A stretch of DNA of 64,000 bases from Clostridia bacterium (GTDB lineage: Bacteria > Bacillota > Clostridia > Christensenellales > CAG-138). Position 1 is the stretch's first letter. Each line of letters starts with the position of its first letter. Below are positions 43,586 to 51,991 of this stretch, one piece after another. The notes under the pieces are model-generated. The model made no database searches, was not told the DNA's origin, and saw nothing but the letters and a program-made list of their open reading frames with translations. The position numbers and the translations under genes are program-made. The DNA is taken from assembly GCA_016293975.1 (NCBI GenBank), contig JAEDCW010000001.1, positions 25,659 through 89,658 on the forward strand. Reading direction: 5' to 3'.

Positions 43586-44455
43586 ATGATAACGCCTCTT
43601 TTGACTGACATAATGACAACATTAGTGCCGGATATATCAAAAGTACTTCCTGCATGGCTGATAGCGTTGGTAGATGCCGTTATAGTAGTGCTTCTCGCTT
43701 ATGTTACGATGAGCTTTGTAAAGCTCGCACTGAAAATTGCGTCAGACGTGGTGTCCAAAACAAAGGGCGATGTCGAGGGCAAGCGTCTAAAGACGGCAAG
43801 CAGCATAATAATAAGCCTCGCAAGGTATATCATATGGTTTGTTGCAATAACCGCGATTATAGGCGAATTGGGCTTAGAGTCGGCAATGACGTCTATACTC
43901 GCCGCCGCCGGAATAGGAGGTCTGTTGCTCAGCGTGGGCGCTCAAAGCCTCGTCAAGGACGTAGTGACAGGCGTTTTCATGCTTTTTGAAAACCAGATAG
44001 CAGTCGGTGATTTCGTCGAGATAAACTCCGTCAAGGGCACAGTCACCGAGATTACATTAAGAACCACGGTTGTGCGCGGCGTCAAAGGCGAGCTAAACAC
44101 TATACCCAACGGCACAATAACCGTACTCACCAACTATTCGCGCGAGAACTATACGGCGATAATCAACATTGGCATAGCATACGAGGCGGACATAGACCGT
44201 GCGCTCGCCATAATGCTCGAAGAGGGCAACAAATACGCAGCGGAATCCGACGGAGACGCTTTCGACGCAGAAATAGCAGGCGTGACAGAGCTCGGACAGT
44301 CGGCCGTCAATCTCCGCATGACACTGGGAGTAAAGCCCCTCTGCCAGTTTGCTGCACAGAACGAACTCATTAAGCGCATCAAAGAGCGCTTTGACCGCGA
44401 GGGAATAGAGATACCCTACAACCGCATCGTAGTGATAAACAGCGAGGAAAAGTAA
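43586..44455 (+). CDS. small-conductance mechanosensitive channel, MscS family
   Basis: 289 residues from the ATG with CGGAGGA upstream; a longer frame overlapping lplA is not used. Three TM helices in the first ~130 residues, the pore helix LAAAGIGGLLLSVGAQSLVKDVVTGVFMLFENQIAVGDFVEI-type segment, then the beta and C-terminal domains (GTITVLTNYSREN). It releases osmolytes on hypo-osmotic shock. It overlaps the DUF951 gene by one base. Confidence 0.92.
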   Translation: MITPLLTDIMTTLVPDISKVLPAWLIALVDAVIVVLLAYVTMSFVKLALKIASDVVSKTKGDVEGKRLKTASSIIISLARYIIWFVAITAIIGELGLESAMTSILAAAGIGGLLLSVGAQSLVKDVVTGVFMLFENQIAVGDFVEINSVKGTVTEITLRTTVVRGVKGELNTIPNGTITVLTNYSRENYTAIINIGIAYEADIDRALAIMLEEGNKYAAESDGDAFDAEIAGVTELGQSAVNLRMTLGVKPLCQFAAQNELIKRIKERFDREGIEIPYNRIVVINSEEK

Positions 44456-44667
44456 TGCTGAACGAATTTGATATCCACGATATCGTAGTAATGCGAAAGC
44501 CCCATGCCTGCGGCACAAACGCATGGGAGATAACTCGCACCGGTGCTGACATTAAGATCAGATGCATACACTGCGGCAGGATAGTCATGCTGGACAGGCT
44601 GGACTTCATACGAGCCGCAAAAAAAGTAATAGGTAAGGTCGAGACAGATGATCGGCAAAGCAGTTGA
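44455..44667 (+). CDS. DUF951 family small protein
   Basis: 70 residues. DIVVMRKPHACGTNAWEITRTGADIKIRCIHCGRIVMLDRLDFIRAAKKV has the invariant DUF951 pattern 'v.mKKpHpCG...W.i.R.GaDi.ikC..C.r.v...R..f' with three cysteines. Possible zinc or RNA binding; role unknown. It overlaps the 3' end of mscS and the 5' end of lepB. Confidence 0.92.
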   Translation: MLNEFDIHDIVVMRKPHACGTNAWEITRTGADIKIRCIHCGRIVMLDRLDFIRAAKKVIGKVETDDRQSS

Positions 44668-45241
44668 CAACAAAAGCCTCTGCGAGATGAGGCATTCTGC
44701 GGCGAAGAGCCACGAGAAAGACAGCAACTACAAGAACGCCACTTCGGGCAGTTTCTTTACTGTTATGCTGTTGATAATCTCTCTTGCACTTGCCGTGAGG
44801 CTCTTTTTCCTTGAGCCTACAAGGGTAGACGGCGAATCCATGTTCCCCACCCTCTACAACAACGAAAGGGTTTTGGTCGATAAGACCGCCTATTGGTTTG
44901 ATACGCCAGATCGAGGCGATATAGTTATATGCTACTACCCCGGCTACACGGAGACCTGCGTAAAGCGCGTAATAGCAGTCGGCGGAGAGACCGTAGAAGT
45001 CAGAAACGGCAGAGTGCTGATAAATGGTTCGCCATTAGGCGAGCAAGAATACTGGAATGACATTATGGATTCCGATATGCCCGCACAGGTAGTGCCCGAG
45101 GGTTGCATATTCGTCATGGGGGACAACAGAAATTACAGCAAGGACAGCAGATTCGCGTCCGTAGGGCCCATACCGCTCAACAGAGTAACAGGAAGAGTTC
45201 TCGTATCGTTCTGGCCTTTAAAATACGCAAGGAGCTTCTAA
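44648..45241 (+). CDS. lepB: signal peptidase I, catalytic
   Basis: 197 residues. One TM helix (about 37-57), then the serine-lysine dyad: Ser64 in VDGESMFPTL and Lys106 in CVKRVIAVGGE, with the GDNRNYSKDSR box. It removes secretory signal peptides on the outer face of the membrane. Its ATG lies inside the end of the DUF951 gene. A catalytically altered paralogue follows 3 bases later. Confidence 0.94.
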   Translation: MIGKAVDNKSLCEMRHSAAKSHEKDSNYKNATSGSFFTVMLLIISLALAVRLFFLEPTRVDGESMFPTLYNNERVLVDKTAYWFDTPDRGDIVICYYPGYTETCVKRVIAVGGETVEVRNGRVLINGSPLGEQEYWNDIMDSDMPAQVVPEGCIFVMGDNRNYSKDSRFASVGPIPLNRVTGRVLVSFWPLKYARSF

Positions 45242-45244
45242 ACC

Positions 45245-45784
45245 ATGGAACAGCTTACACGAGTACAGCTAAACAGCAAATACTACGCAGGTTATAAGGC
45301 GATAGACATAGGTGTGCGCATTTTTGTAGGCCTGTTACTCGCCTGTATCGTTATGTTCGTTCTGTTCAGACCCATGGTCATAGCGGGCGACGGCATGAAT
45401 CCCGCACTCGCAAATGGCGATACGGTACTCGTAAGCAGGCTCGCCCCACTCCTCACAACGCCTAAGCGCGGAGAGGCCGTAGCGTACCAAAGAGGTGATA
45501 CCGTATACGTCGGCAGGATCATCGCCTCTGAGGGTGAATCCGTGCAAATGGTAAACGGATATGTGTACATAAACGGGGAACTTCTCGACGAACGCACATA
45601 TGTGGAGATAAGTGAGGGCAATTTCAGTGAGCTTACCGTAGGCGAGGGCGAGGTGTTTGTACTCTGTGACAACAGAGCCCTTGCAAGCGAGGACTCGAGT
45701 TCTCACCTGGTAAAATACGATGACCTTTGGGGCGTAATCCGCGTGAGGATATATCCCCAGTTGAATATATTCGGCGCAAGCTGA
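45245..45784 (+). CDS. signal peptidase I paralogue lacking catalytic Ser and Lys
   Basis: 179 residues, same topology as its neighbour (TM at about 24-42) and clearly alignable. The serine box VDGESMFPTL is here IAGDGMNPAL, so Gly50 replaces Ser; the lysine box CVKRVIA is YVGRIIA, so Gly90 replaces Lys. The LCDNRALASEDS box keeps DNR. It should be inactive as a protease. Staphylococcus SpsA is a known inactive partner gene in tandem with active SpsB, so a regulatory or partner role is plausible. The frame is intact and translation is coupled, arguing against a decaying pseudogene. Confidence 0.9.
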   Translation: MEQLTRVQLNSKYYAGYKAIDIGVRIFVGLLLACIVMFVLFRPMVIAGDGMNPALANGDTVLVSRLAPLLTTPKRGEAVAYQRGDTVYVGRIIASEGESVQMVNGYVYINGELLDERTYVEISEGNFSELTVGEGEVFVLCDNRALASEDSSSHLVKYDDLWGVIRVRIYPQLNIFGAS

Positions 45785-45816
45785 GATATTAAGCACAAGC
45801 ATTGTCGACATTGAGC

Positions 45817-45850
45817 GGAGCTTTGTATGGATTTATGCAAGCTCCTTTTT
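45817..45850 (+). terminator. terminator after the signal peptidase pair
   Basis: GGAGCTT, 15-base loop, AAGCTCC then TTTTT. Confidence 0.85.
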
Positions 45851-46013
45851 GTTCACACGATTCCACCGCACATGCTCGGCCAACATACCACTTTCTTCAC
45901 AATGAGCATATGGCAGCGCGAGATATATATTCGCTTTAAATGCGCGGATTTTACAGACATTTCACAGTATTCTCAATTAAAACAGCCATCGTTATTCTTC
46001 CGATTGATGGTCC

Positions 46014-46029
46014 TATGTACTTGTACATA
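46014..46029. promoter_or_regulatory. 16-base palindrome overlapping a -35 box, possible operator
   Basis: TATGTAC, TT, GTACATA. It covers the TTGTAC -35 element of the next promoter, where a bound regulator would block RNA polymerase. Confidence 0.5.
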
Positions 46030-46049
46030 CGTGTTAAAAGTGATAAAAT
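46021..46049 (+). promoter_or_regulatory. promoter of the 5'-nucleotidase gene
   Basis: TTGTAC, 17-base spacer, TAAAAT, about 40 bases before the ATG. Confidence 0.65.
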
Positions 46050-46089
46050 CATAGTATCCTTAAAGGAAAATACTAACAGGAGGCAGATT

Positions 46090-47694
46090 ATGAAAAAGAG
46101 AATTTTCGCATTCATTATTGCGCTCATCATGGTAGCTGTTTTGATACCTGCAGCATCAGGCGCAGTAGAAGGTGACTATGCAGGCAAACTCGTCATTTTG
46201 CACACCAACGACGTCCACTCGAGAATCGATGAGAACCTCGGTTACGCCGCTGTATCCGCACTCAAGAAGGAGTATGAGGATGCAGGCGCAGATGTTGTTC
46301 TGCTCGATGCAGGCGATACTATCCACGGCTTGCCCGTAGCCAATCTCTATCAAGGCGAGTCCATCGTCAATATCATGAACGCCGTCGGTTATGACTACTT
46401 CACACCCGGTAACCACGACTTCAACTACGGTTACAACCGTCTTTTGGAGCTCGAAGATGTTGCGACATTTGGGATGCTCTCAGCCAACCTCAAGTATGAG
46501 GCGGACGGCACAAATGTACTCAACGCCAACGACACATTCGACGCTGCAGGCATGAAAGTCGGTATATTTGCCCTTTCCACACCTTCAACAAGCTACATGA
46601 CCCATCCCAATAACGTTGCGGGTCTGACATTTGCAGATTGTATCGAGACTGCCGCCGCTCAGGTTGCAGAGCTCCAAGCCGAAGGTTGCGACTTCATCAT
46701 TGCTCTCGGACATATCGGTCTTTACAGCAATGCCGGCATAATGAGCGATGAAATCTGCGAGGCAGTCGATGGCATCGACCTCTTCGTAGACGGTCACAGC
46801 CACAGCGTTCTCGAAAACGGACTTGAAGTTAACGGTTCACTCATTGTAAGCACAGGTGATTATCTGAAGAACATCGGCGTAGTCGTAGTAGACCCCGCCA
46901 CACAGACTGTTGAAGCTTCACTCGTGAGCGCAGAGTACGAAGGCATAGACCTCGGTATCGTAGCGATGATAGAGGAACTCCGTGCGGAGCTCGATGTAGT
47001 CCTCCAGGAGGTCGTAGGTCAAACACCCATAGAGCTCGACGGTATCCGTGAACACGTTCGTACACGCGAGACCAATCTCGGTAACCTCGCAGCAGACGCC
47101 ATCAGGTTTATTGCAAATGCCGACGTGGCCGTTACAAACGGTGGCGGTATCCGTGCTTCCATCGATGTCGGTGAAATAACACTCGGCGAAGTAATCTCCG
47201 TATTCCCCTTCGGTAACTATGTAGTAGCCAAGGAAGTAACCGGTCAGGATATCCACGATGCACTCGAGCATGCCGTTAGGGTTTACCCCGAGGCCAGCGG
47301 CGGCTTCCTGCAGGTTTCCGGTATGGAGTTCACATTCTACTCCAACAGAGAAGCTTATGACAGAGTAGATCCCGGGAACATACTCATCGGCGGCGAACCC
47401 ATTGACCTCGAAGCTACCTACATTCTGGCAACAAACGACTTCCTCGCAGCAGGCGGTGACGGTTTCGAAACACTCAACGGCAGAACAGTCAACGAGTATC
47501 CGGGCATGGACGAAGTTCTTATCGACTATATCAGCATGCTCAACACATTCGATCCTTACATCACAGTTGAAGGTAGAATCACTGTTGAAGAAGCAGTCAT
47601 CGATCCGCCCAAGACCGGCACGATCGCACTCACAGCGGCCGCTATCATCTCAATGCTCGGCGGCGCGGCAATCGTAGTTTGCAAGAAGAAATAA
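46090..47694 (+). CDS. wall-anchored 5'-nucleotidase / metallophosphoesterase
   Basis: 534 residues from the ATG with AGGAGG upstream. Signal peptide ending near ASGA. Metallophosphatase domain: LHTNDVHSRID, DAGDTIHG, GNHDFNYG, DGHSHS. C-terminal 5'-nucleotidase domain: RETNLGNLAADAI, VAVTNGGGIRASIDVG, FPFGNYVV, ILATNDFLAAGGDGF. The tail PPKTG (about 506-510), a hydrophobic helix, and KKK is a sortase-type sorting signal with Pro instead of Leu. It likely dephosphorylates external nucleotides. No sortase gene is in the window. Confidence 0.92.
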   Translation: MKKRIFAFIIALIMVAVLIPAASGAVEGDYAGKLVILHTNDVHSRIDENLGYAAVSALKKEYEDAGADVVLLDAGDTIHGLPVANLYQGESIVNIMNAVGYDYFTPGNHDFNYGYNRLLELEDVATFGMLSANLKYEADGTNVLNANDTFDAAGMKVGIFALSTPSTSYMTHPNNVAGLTFADCIETAAAQVAELQAEGCDFIIALGHIGLYSNAGIMSDEICEAVDGIDLFVDGHSHSVLENGLEVNGSLIVSTGDYLKNIGVVVVDPATQTVEASLVSAEYEGIDLGIVAMIEELRAELDVVLQEVVGQTPIELDGIREHVRTRETNLGNLAADAIRFIANADVAVTNGGGIRASIDVGEITLGEVISVFPFGNYVVAKEVTGQDIHDALEHAVRVYPEASGGFLQVSGMEFTFYSNREAYDRVDPGNILIGGEPIDLEATYILATNDFLAAGGDGFETLNGRTVNEYPGMDEVLIDYISMLNTFDPYITVEGRITVEEAVIDPPKTGTIALTAAAIISMLGGAAIVVCKKK

Positions 47695-47717
47695 GTTTGA
47701 ACAATACCAACACAAAG

Positions 47718-47745
47718 AGGCATGGCTTCCGCCATGCCTTTCTTA
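47718..47745 (+). terminator. terminator of the 5'-nucleotidase gene
   Basis: AGGCATGGC, TTCC, GCCATGCCT (9 bp perfect) then TTCTT. Confidence 0.85.
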
Positions 47746-47831
47746 TTTCTTTCGCAAACAGCTCTGTTCAATGAGCAATCGCCAGACCCCTCTGCCATCA
47801 AATCAAATGTATGCGGAAGTCAAATACAAAC

Positions 47832-47855
47832 AAAAAGACCGCAGAAACGGCCTTT
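47832..47855 (-). terminator. terminator of the AEC transporter gene
   Basis: Minus strand AAAGGCCG, 6-base loop, CGGTCTTT with extra T residues, 20 bases after the stop. Confidence 0.8.
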
Positions 47856-47874
47856 GACAATGCCATTAATCTGT

Positions 47875-48810
47875 CTACAATAGTGAAATCACAAACATAA
47901 GCAACGGCACGACCACAAAGCAGGCGAGCGTCGTAAGGCTCATACCCTCCGCAAGGTGCTTTTCATCCGCACCGACATTTCCCGCAACTACTACGGCTTG
48001 GGTCATAACGGGCATTGCACTTTCAATAACAAATGTCTCGCGCGCAATTCCGCCTACGCCCATGAGTGCGCACAGCCCGAGCGTTATCGCAGGAGCGATT
48101 AAAAAACGTATCACCATCACGGCAGACAGTCCCCTGTCAATTCTTATATTTCTTATGCCTCCCTCGCAGAGCAAAAAGCCTACATAGAGCAGAGCGAGCG
48201 GCGTAACTATGCCGCTGAGATACGACGACAGGCTCAAAAGCAGTTTTGGCGGCTCAAAGCCTATGAGAAACAGCGGTATAAACACGGCTATTGAAATGAG
48301 CGGCGGCGTAAGCAGCTTTTTTAACTCAACGTGTCCCCCGTTTCCCTCGCCCGACCTCATAAGCAGATAGTTGCCGAGCGTCCAGAATAGCGTCGTGTTT
48401 ACTATGTAAAAGAACATCACATACATGACGGCTTCGTCCCCAAAGAGCCCCTTGCACATGGGCAGCCCCACGAATATCGTGTTTGAAAGCGAACACATCA
48501 CGACAAACCCGCCCTCCCTGCGCTTTTCAATTTTGAGCAGTCGGCAAAGCAGTATCGAAAACGCAATCGATATGAGCATTGAGCCCAGCGGCAAAAGCAG
48601 ATAGTAGCCCATTGAAGCTATCGATTCACGCGTAAAGTTCGAGAATACGTTATTGAAGCACAATGCAGGCATACCCACGTTGATTATCAGTTTTATTATA
48701 AGGCCCTTGTGCTCGGCTTTCATCCAGCCTTTTCGGCCAAAAAGATAACCCACAGCGACCATCAGCACTATCACGAGCACCGAGGAGAGGGATGTGAACA
48801 GCGTATCCAA
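47875..48810 (-). CDS. AEC-family (auxin efflux carrier type) transporter
   Basis: About 311 residues, ten predicted TM helices. VLVIVLMVAVGYLFGRKGWM at the start, NVGMPALCFNNVF and late ESAMPVMTQAVVVAGNVGADEKHLAEGMSLTTL are typical of AEC permeases, which export or exchange malate or similar organic acids. A TTG at 48810 with GGGGG 8 bases upstream gives the family-like N terminus; ATG at 48825 has no ribosome site. Substrate unknown. Confidence 0.88.
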   Translation of the reverse strand: MDTLFTSLSSVLVIVLMVAVGYLFGRKGWMKAEHKGLIIKLIINVGMPALCFNNVFSNFTRESIASMGYYLLLPLGSMLISIAFSILLCRLLKIEKRREGGFVVMCSLSNTIFVGLPMCKGLFGDEAVMYVMFFYIVNTTLFWTLGNYLLMRSGEGNGGHVELKKLLTPPLISIAVFIPLFLIGFEPPKLLLSLSSYLSGIVTPLALLYVGFLLCEGGIRNIRIDRGLSAVMVIRFLIAPAITLGLCALMGVGGIARETFVIESAMPVMTQAVVVAGNVGADEKHLAEGMSLTTLACFVVVPLLMFVISLL

Positions 48811-48874
48811 ATATCGTACCCCCATAAATACGGGGTGGACATAGAAGCCCACCCCCGAAACATCTATCACTTTG

Positions 48875-50215
48875 TTATTTTATACACTTACACTCGAGGT
48901 AGTAACGCTTTTCGTTCGCCTCGCCCATCGAGAATGTCTTTCTGGGAAGTGCTCCGTCAAAAACAACCGTCCTAAAGAGCGCACTCTTGTGCATGGGGGG
49001 AAGCAGGAATCCCATGTTACCCGGCTTCATACCCAGGTCATACACTACGTCAGCGCCGTGGATGTAGTCTATTGTAATGCCGGAAAGCTCCTTGAGCGTT
49101 GCATCGAGTGCATTCTGTAGAGTGCCGACCTCGAGCTGTGCTGTGGGGTTATGTACCTCAAAGAAACCGTATTTGCCCTCAATGCAGAACGGAAGCAGAT
49201 GTGCGCCGTCCTTTGCGTGCTCCGCCATAGCCATCTCGCACTTTTCGAGTGTATCGTAAGACCTCATCTCACAGCCGTCGTTGTCGCATGCGAGCTTTTC
49301 GAGCAGGTAAGAAAGTACCTTATCTGTGTCGCAGTTGAAGAGTACTCTGTGAATCGGCTCGAATATAATTCCCTCGTCGTGTACATTCTCGATCTCAACC
49401 AACGCATAACGAGCGGGATGATTCTCGATCTCCTCGGGCTTGAGCGTAGCCTTTATGCGCTCCCAGCTCGCCTTGGCTGTAGCAAAGCTGTGGTTACCGT
49501 CGCCCATTGCGAATACCATTACGGGCTTGTCACCGTATTTTGCGGCAAAATCAGCGGGATCTGCGAGCTTTTCGACGGCCTTGATTGTGTCTTCAATCGT
49601 CTTCTCGGAATCTACAAACCAACCCTCGATATGTCCGCCGTCCTGCATCAGCTCAAAGTCATACAGCTTTTTGAGCTCGTCCGACTTTGCCATGAGAGGC
49701 TCGATGACTGTGCGGTTCGGGTCGTCAATCAGCACGATGATGTGCGGCATTTCAAGGGGTGCGTTCTCTCTTATTCTGAGACGCGGCGGAATACGCTCTA
49801 CGATAGTGCCTTCCGTTGCACGGATGAGGGTATCCGAACCCTTTCTGTAATCGTAGCACTCGAGGTCAAGTGCCATGATGAGGCCGTGACGAACATTACC
49901 CGCAACGCTCCTGCGAATGAGCACGAATCCCTGACCGCGATTTACAAGAACGCCGTCCCTTACATACTCGTCCATGCAGTTGTTGATCGCCTTAATCCTG
50001 TCGGCCTCGTCGGGCTTCTCAAGATACATTTCGGGCAGCATCAGTCTGAGTGCAGAGGGTGCGTTGCCTGCGATGTGATCGGTCTCCTCCCAATATTCGG
50101 GCTGGGATGTATACTGGTCACACGCCACGACTGCCCACTTCGTCAAATCGACATTGTCATTGGGCATCAGCAATTCGGGAACAAAAACGCCTACGCTGTT
50201 TGTATATTTTCTCAT
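48875..50215 (-). CDS. DUF1015 family protein (ParB/Srx-like superfamily)
   Basis: 446 residues from ATG with CGGAGG upstream. VGVFVPELLMPN, WAVVACDQYTSQPEYWEE, DGVLVNRGQGFVLIRRS, and FAMGDGNHSFATAKASWERIK match DUF1015, in which the GDGNHS motif is conserved. The family is distantly related to serine kinases of the ParB-like fold (SerK, SbnI); a role in serine metabolism is possible but not shown here. Monocistronic, with a good promoter. Confidence 0.88.
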   Translation of the reverse strand: MRKYTNSVGVFVPELLMPNDNVDLTKWAVVACDQYTSQPEYWEETDHIAGNAPSALRLMLPEMYLEKPDEADRIKAINNCMDEYVRDGVLVNRGQGFVLIRRSVAGNVRHGLIMALDLECYDYRKGSDTLIRATEGTIVERIPPRLRIRENAPLEMPHIIVLIDDPNRTVIEPLMAKSDELKKLYDFELMQDGGHIEGWFVDSEKTIEDTIKAVEKLADPADFAAKYGDKPVMVFAMGDGNHSFATAKASWERIKATLKPEEIENHPARYALVEIENVHDEGIIFEPIHRVLFNCDTDKVLSYLLEKLACDNDGCEMRSYDTLEKCEMAMAEHAKDGAHLLPFCIEGKYGFFEVHNPTAQLEVGTLQNALDATLKELSGITIDYIHGADVVYDLGMKPGNMGFLLPPMHKSALFRTVVFDGALPRKTFSMGEANEKRYYLECKCIK

Positions 50216-50245
50216 AAATTCCTCCGTAAAGGTTTTATTGTTATT

Positions 50246-50274
50246 AGAATACATCAAAATACAGACAGGGTCAA
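50246..50274 (-). promoter_or_regulatory. promoter of the DUF1015 gene
   Basis: TTGACC, 17-base spacer, TATTCT on the minus strand, 31 bases before the ATG. Confidence 0.65.
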
Positions 50275-50313
50275 CGCATTTGGGCATTGCAGTCAAGTAT
50301 ATTCTAAGCAATG

Positions 50314-50343
50314 AAAAAGGCACAGGCAGATACCTGCGCCTTT
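50314..50343 (-). terminator. terminator of the CARDB-type surface protein gene
   Basis: AAAGGC-CAGG with CCTG-GCCTTT (one mismatch) and TTTTT on the minus strand, 13 bases after the stop. Confidence 0.8.
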
Positions 50344-50355
50344 AGCGGTTAATCG

Positions 50356-51876
50356 TTAATCGAGAGGCATACGCTTTTGTCTGTTCGTGGGATTTGAATG
50401 CCTGTTCCTTGCCTTTTTGCGGTTTTTCTTTTCCATCATAACCAGACATATAAGCACCACTGCGGATATGCACGTCAGCACCACGAGTACCGTAAATATG
50501 GTCGAAAGCGTGTTTGTAAGCGTCGTGTTAATCGTCTTGCCTATCTCACCGATACCGCCGTCAGGCGTTGGTGTGGGTTCCAGCCTTTCAAATGGTTTCT
50601 GAGCGCTGAGTGATGCAGTGTAGGTATATGTGTTGCCCGCCTTGTCGTCAAAGTTCAGCGTGAAGTTGAGCATACGCTCCTCTTCTACAAACACGGTTAC
50701 AGGTATCTCCATAACGCCCGGGTCCAGCTGAGGTGTCTTATAGATCTCCCCCATAAGCTCCTCGCTCAGTACTATGTTCGAGAACACCATTGTGCCGTTG
50801 TTGTTGAGCTTAAAGAGTATATCCATTGAACCCTCGCTGTTTACGGGGCTCTTTACGTCAGCGGTAAACTCAACCTTTACAAGTGCTGGATCGACGTACT
50901 CCCTTACAGTATAGGTCTTAGTCCTATCGCTGTATTCGGAGCCGTTTGCTGTAGTTCCCGTAATCCTGAAGTATACGTTTACGGTCTCCTGCGGCACGAT
51001 CTTATATGTGAGCACCTTTTGCTCGCCTATCGCAAGCGTAAATGACTCCTCGTTTAGCTTGTTGCCGTCCTGGTCCTTGACGTTTATGTTCTTTATCTTC
51101 TGGTTGCCGTCGTTTGTCAGTGTTAATGTAAAAGTAACGCCGTCGGGTGTGCTGATTCCCTGCTCGACTACCACGTCGATTGCGGCATTTACCATACCCA
51201 GCGTGAGCTGATCTCCTGTGTAGGTACTCTCGGTCTCGGAACCATCGAGCATGTACTTGAGTACCGGTTCACTTATAACGGTGGCATTTCCCATCGTGTA
51301 TACGTATTCTATCTCGTGCGTCTGACCGGGCTCAAGCCTAAGTCCCTCTATAAGGGGCTGTCTTGTGATCGCCTTATCCTTCAGCGAAATCTCGCTTGCG
51401 CCGACCGTGCCAAGGTTTCTTATAGTGTAATTGAGCGTTATAGTCTCGCCGGGCTTTGCGTTTGTCTTGCTCGCGGTGCGCTTCACGGTGATGAGAGCTA
51501 TGTCCGACATAGTTATCACGGCGGTAGCTTCACTGCTCTTTGTTTCACCGTTTTCTGTCCATGTAACGGTAAAAGTAAGCGTCTCGCCTATCATGTCCCT
51601 TGATACTACCATGCGCTGCTGATAGGTATGGCTTTCTCCGGGCTCAAGTGTAGGCTTATCTATGGCAAACGTCAGTCCATGCCCCGAAATGGATATGTGC
51701 TCCATGGGGAATGTCGAGTCGTTATTGACACTCACAGATACGTCTACGGGTCCCTCTTCACTCAGTGATGGGGGATTTATCGTAACCTGTATAATTGCGG
51801 CAAACGAACCTACGCCTACAAGTAGCGTAGCGAGAGCTACCACTACCCCGGCAATGCCTCTGATCGCTTTTCTCAT
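50356..51876 (-). CDS. membrane-anchored extracellular protein with CARDB-like repeats
   Basis: 506 residues from ATG with AAGGGAG upstream. Signal peptide, then four to five Ig-like repeats of about 90 residues, each with patterns such as 'vkpGetitl.YtirN.Gt.....i.lkD', as in COG1361/CARDB proteins. A C-terminal TM helix (TIFTVLVVLTCISAVVLICLVM) and a very basic tail (KKNRKKARNRH) anchor it. Such proteins are structural or adhesive; no enzyme domain is seen. No sorting motif is present. Confidence 0.82.
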   Translation of the reverse strand: MRKAIRGIAGVVVALATLLVGVGSFAAIIQVTINPPSLSEEGPVDVSVSVNNDSTFPMEHISISGHGLTFAIDKPTLEPGESHTYQQRMVVSRDMIGETLTFTVTWTENGETKSSEATAVITMSDIALITVKRTASKTNAKPGETITLNYTIRNLGTVGASEISLKDKAITRQPLIEGLRLEPGQTHEIEYVYTMGNATVISEPVLKYMLDGSETESTYTGDQLTLGMVNAAIDVVVEQGISTPDGVTFTLTLTNDGNQKIKNINVKDQDGNKLNEESFTLAIGEQKVLTYKIVPQETVNVYFRITGTTANGSEYSDRTKTYTVREYVDPALVKVEFTADVKSPVNSEGSMDILFKLNNNGTMVFSNIVLSEELMGEIYKTPQLDPGVMEIPVTVFVEEERMLNFTLNFDDKAGNTYTYTASLSAQKPFERLEPTPTPDGGIGEIGKTINTTLTNTLSTIFTVLVVLTCISAVVLICLVMMEKKNRKKARNRHSNPTNRQKRMPLD

Positions 51877-51924
51877 CCTATGTCTCCCTTTCGTTAGTTG
51901 ACTGTACACAGCACACGACAGCAT

Positions 51925-51953
51925 ATTATACATACATAAAGGTCAAAGCGCAA
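51925..51953 (-). promoter_or_regulatory. promoter of the CARDB-type surface protein gene
   Basis: TTGCGC, 17-base spacer, TATAAT on the minus strand. Confidence 0.6.
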
Positions 51954-51991
51954 TCGATGCATCAAAAAATTTACAGCTTGTTAAAAAACGG

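Larger units (their letters stand above)
45785..46089. other. 305-base gene-free stretch before the 5'-nucleotidase gene
   Basis: Contains the terminator of the preceding operon, then about 160 bases with nothing recognised, then a 16-base palindrome overlapping a promoter -35 box. Two open frames (45827 and an N-terminal extension of the nucleotidase frame from 45940) have no ribosome site and are not called. Confidence 0.5.

Noticed and set aside
49151..50314. A 387-codon open frame on the plus strand opposite the DUF1015 gene
   Set aside because: Antisense shadow of a conserved gene with clear promoter and GDGNHS motif; no start signals.
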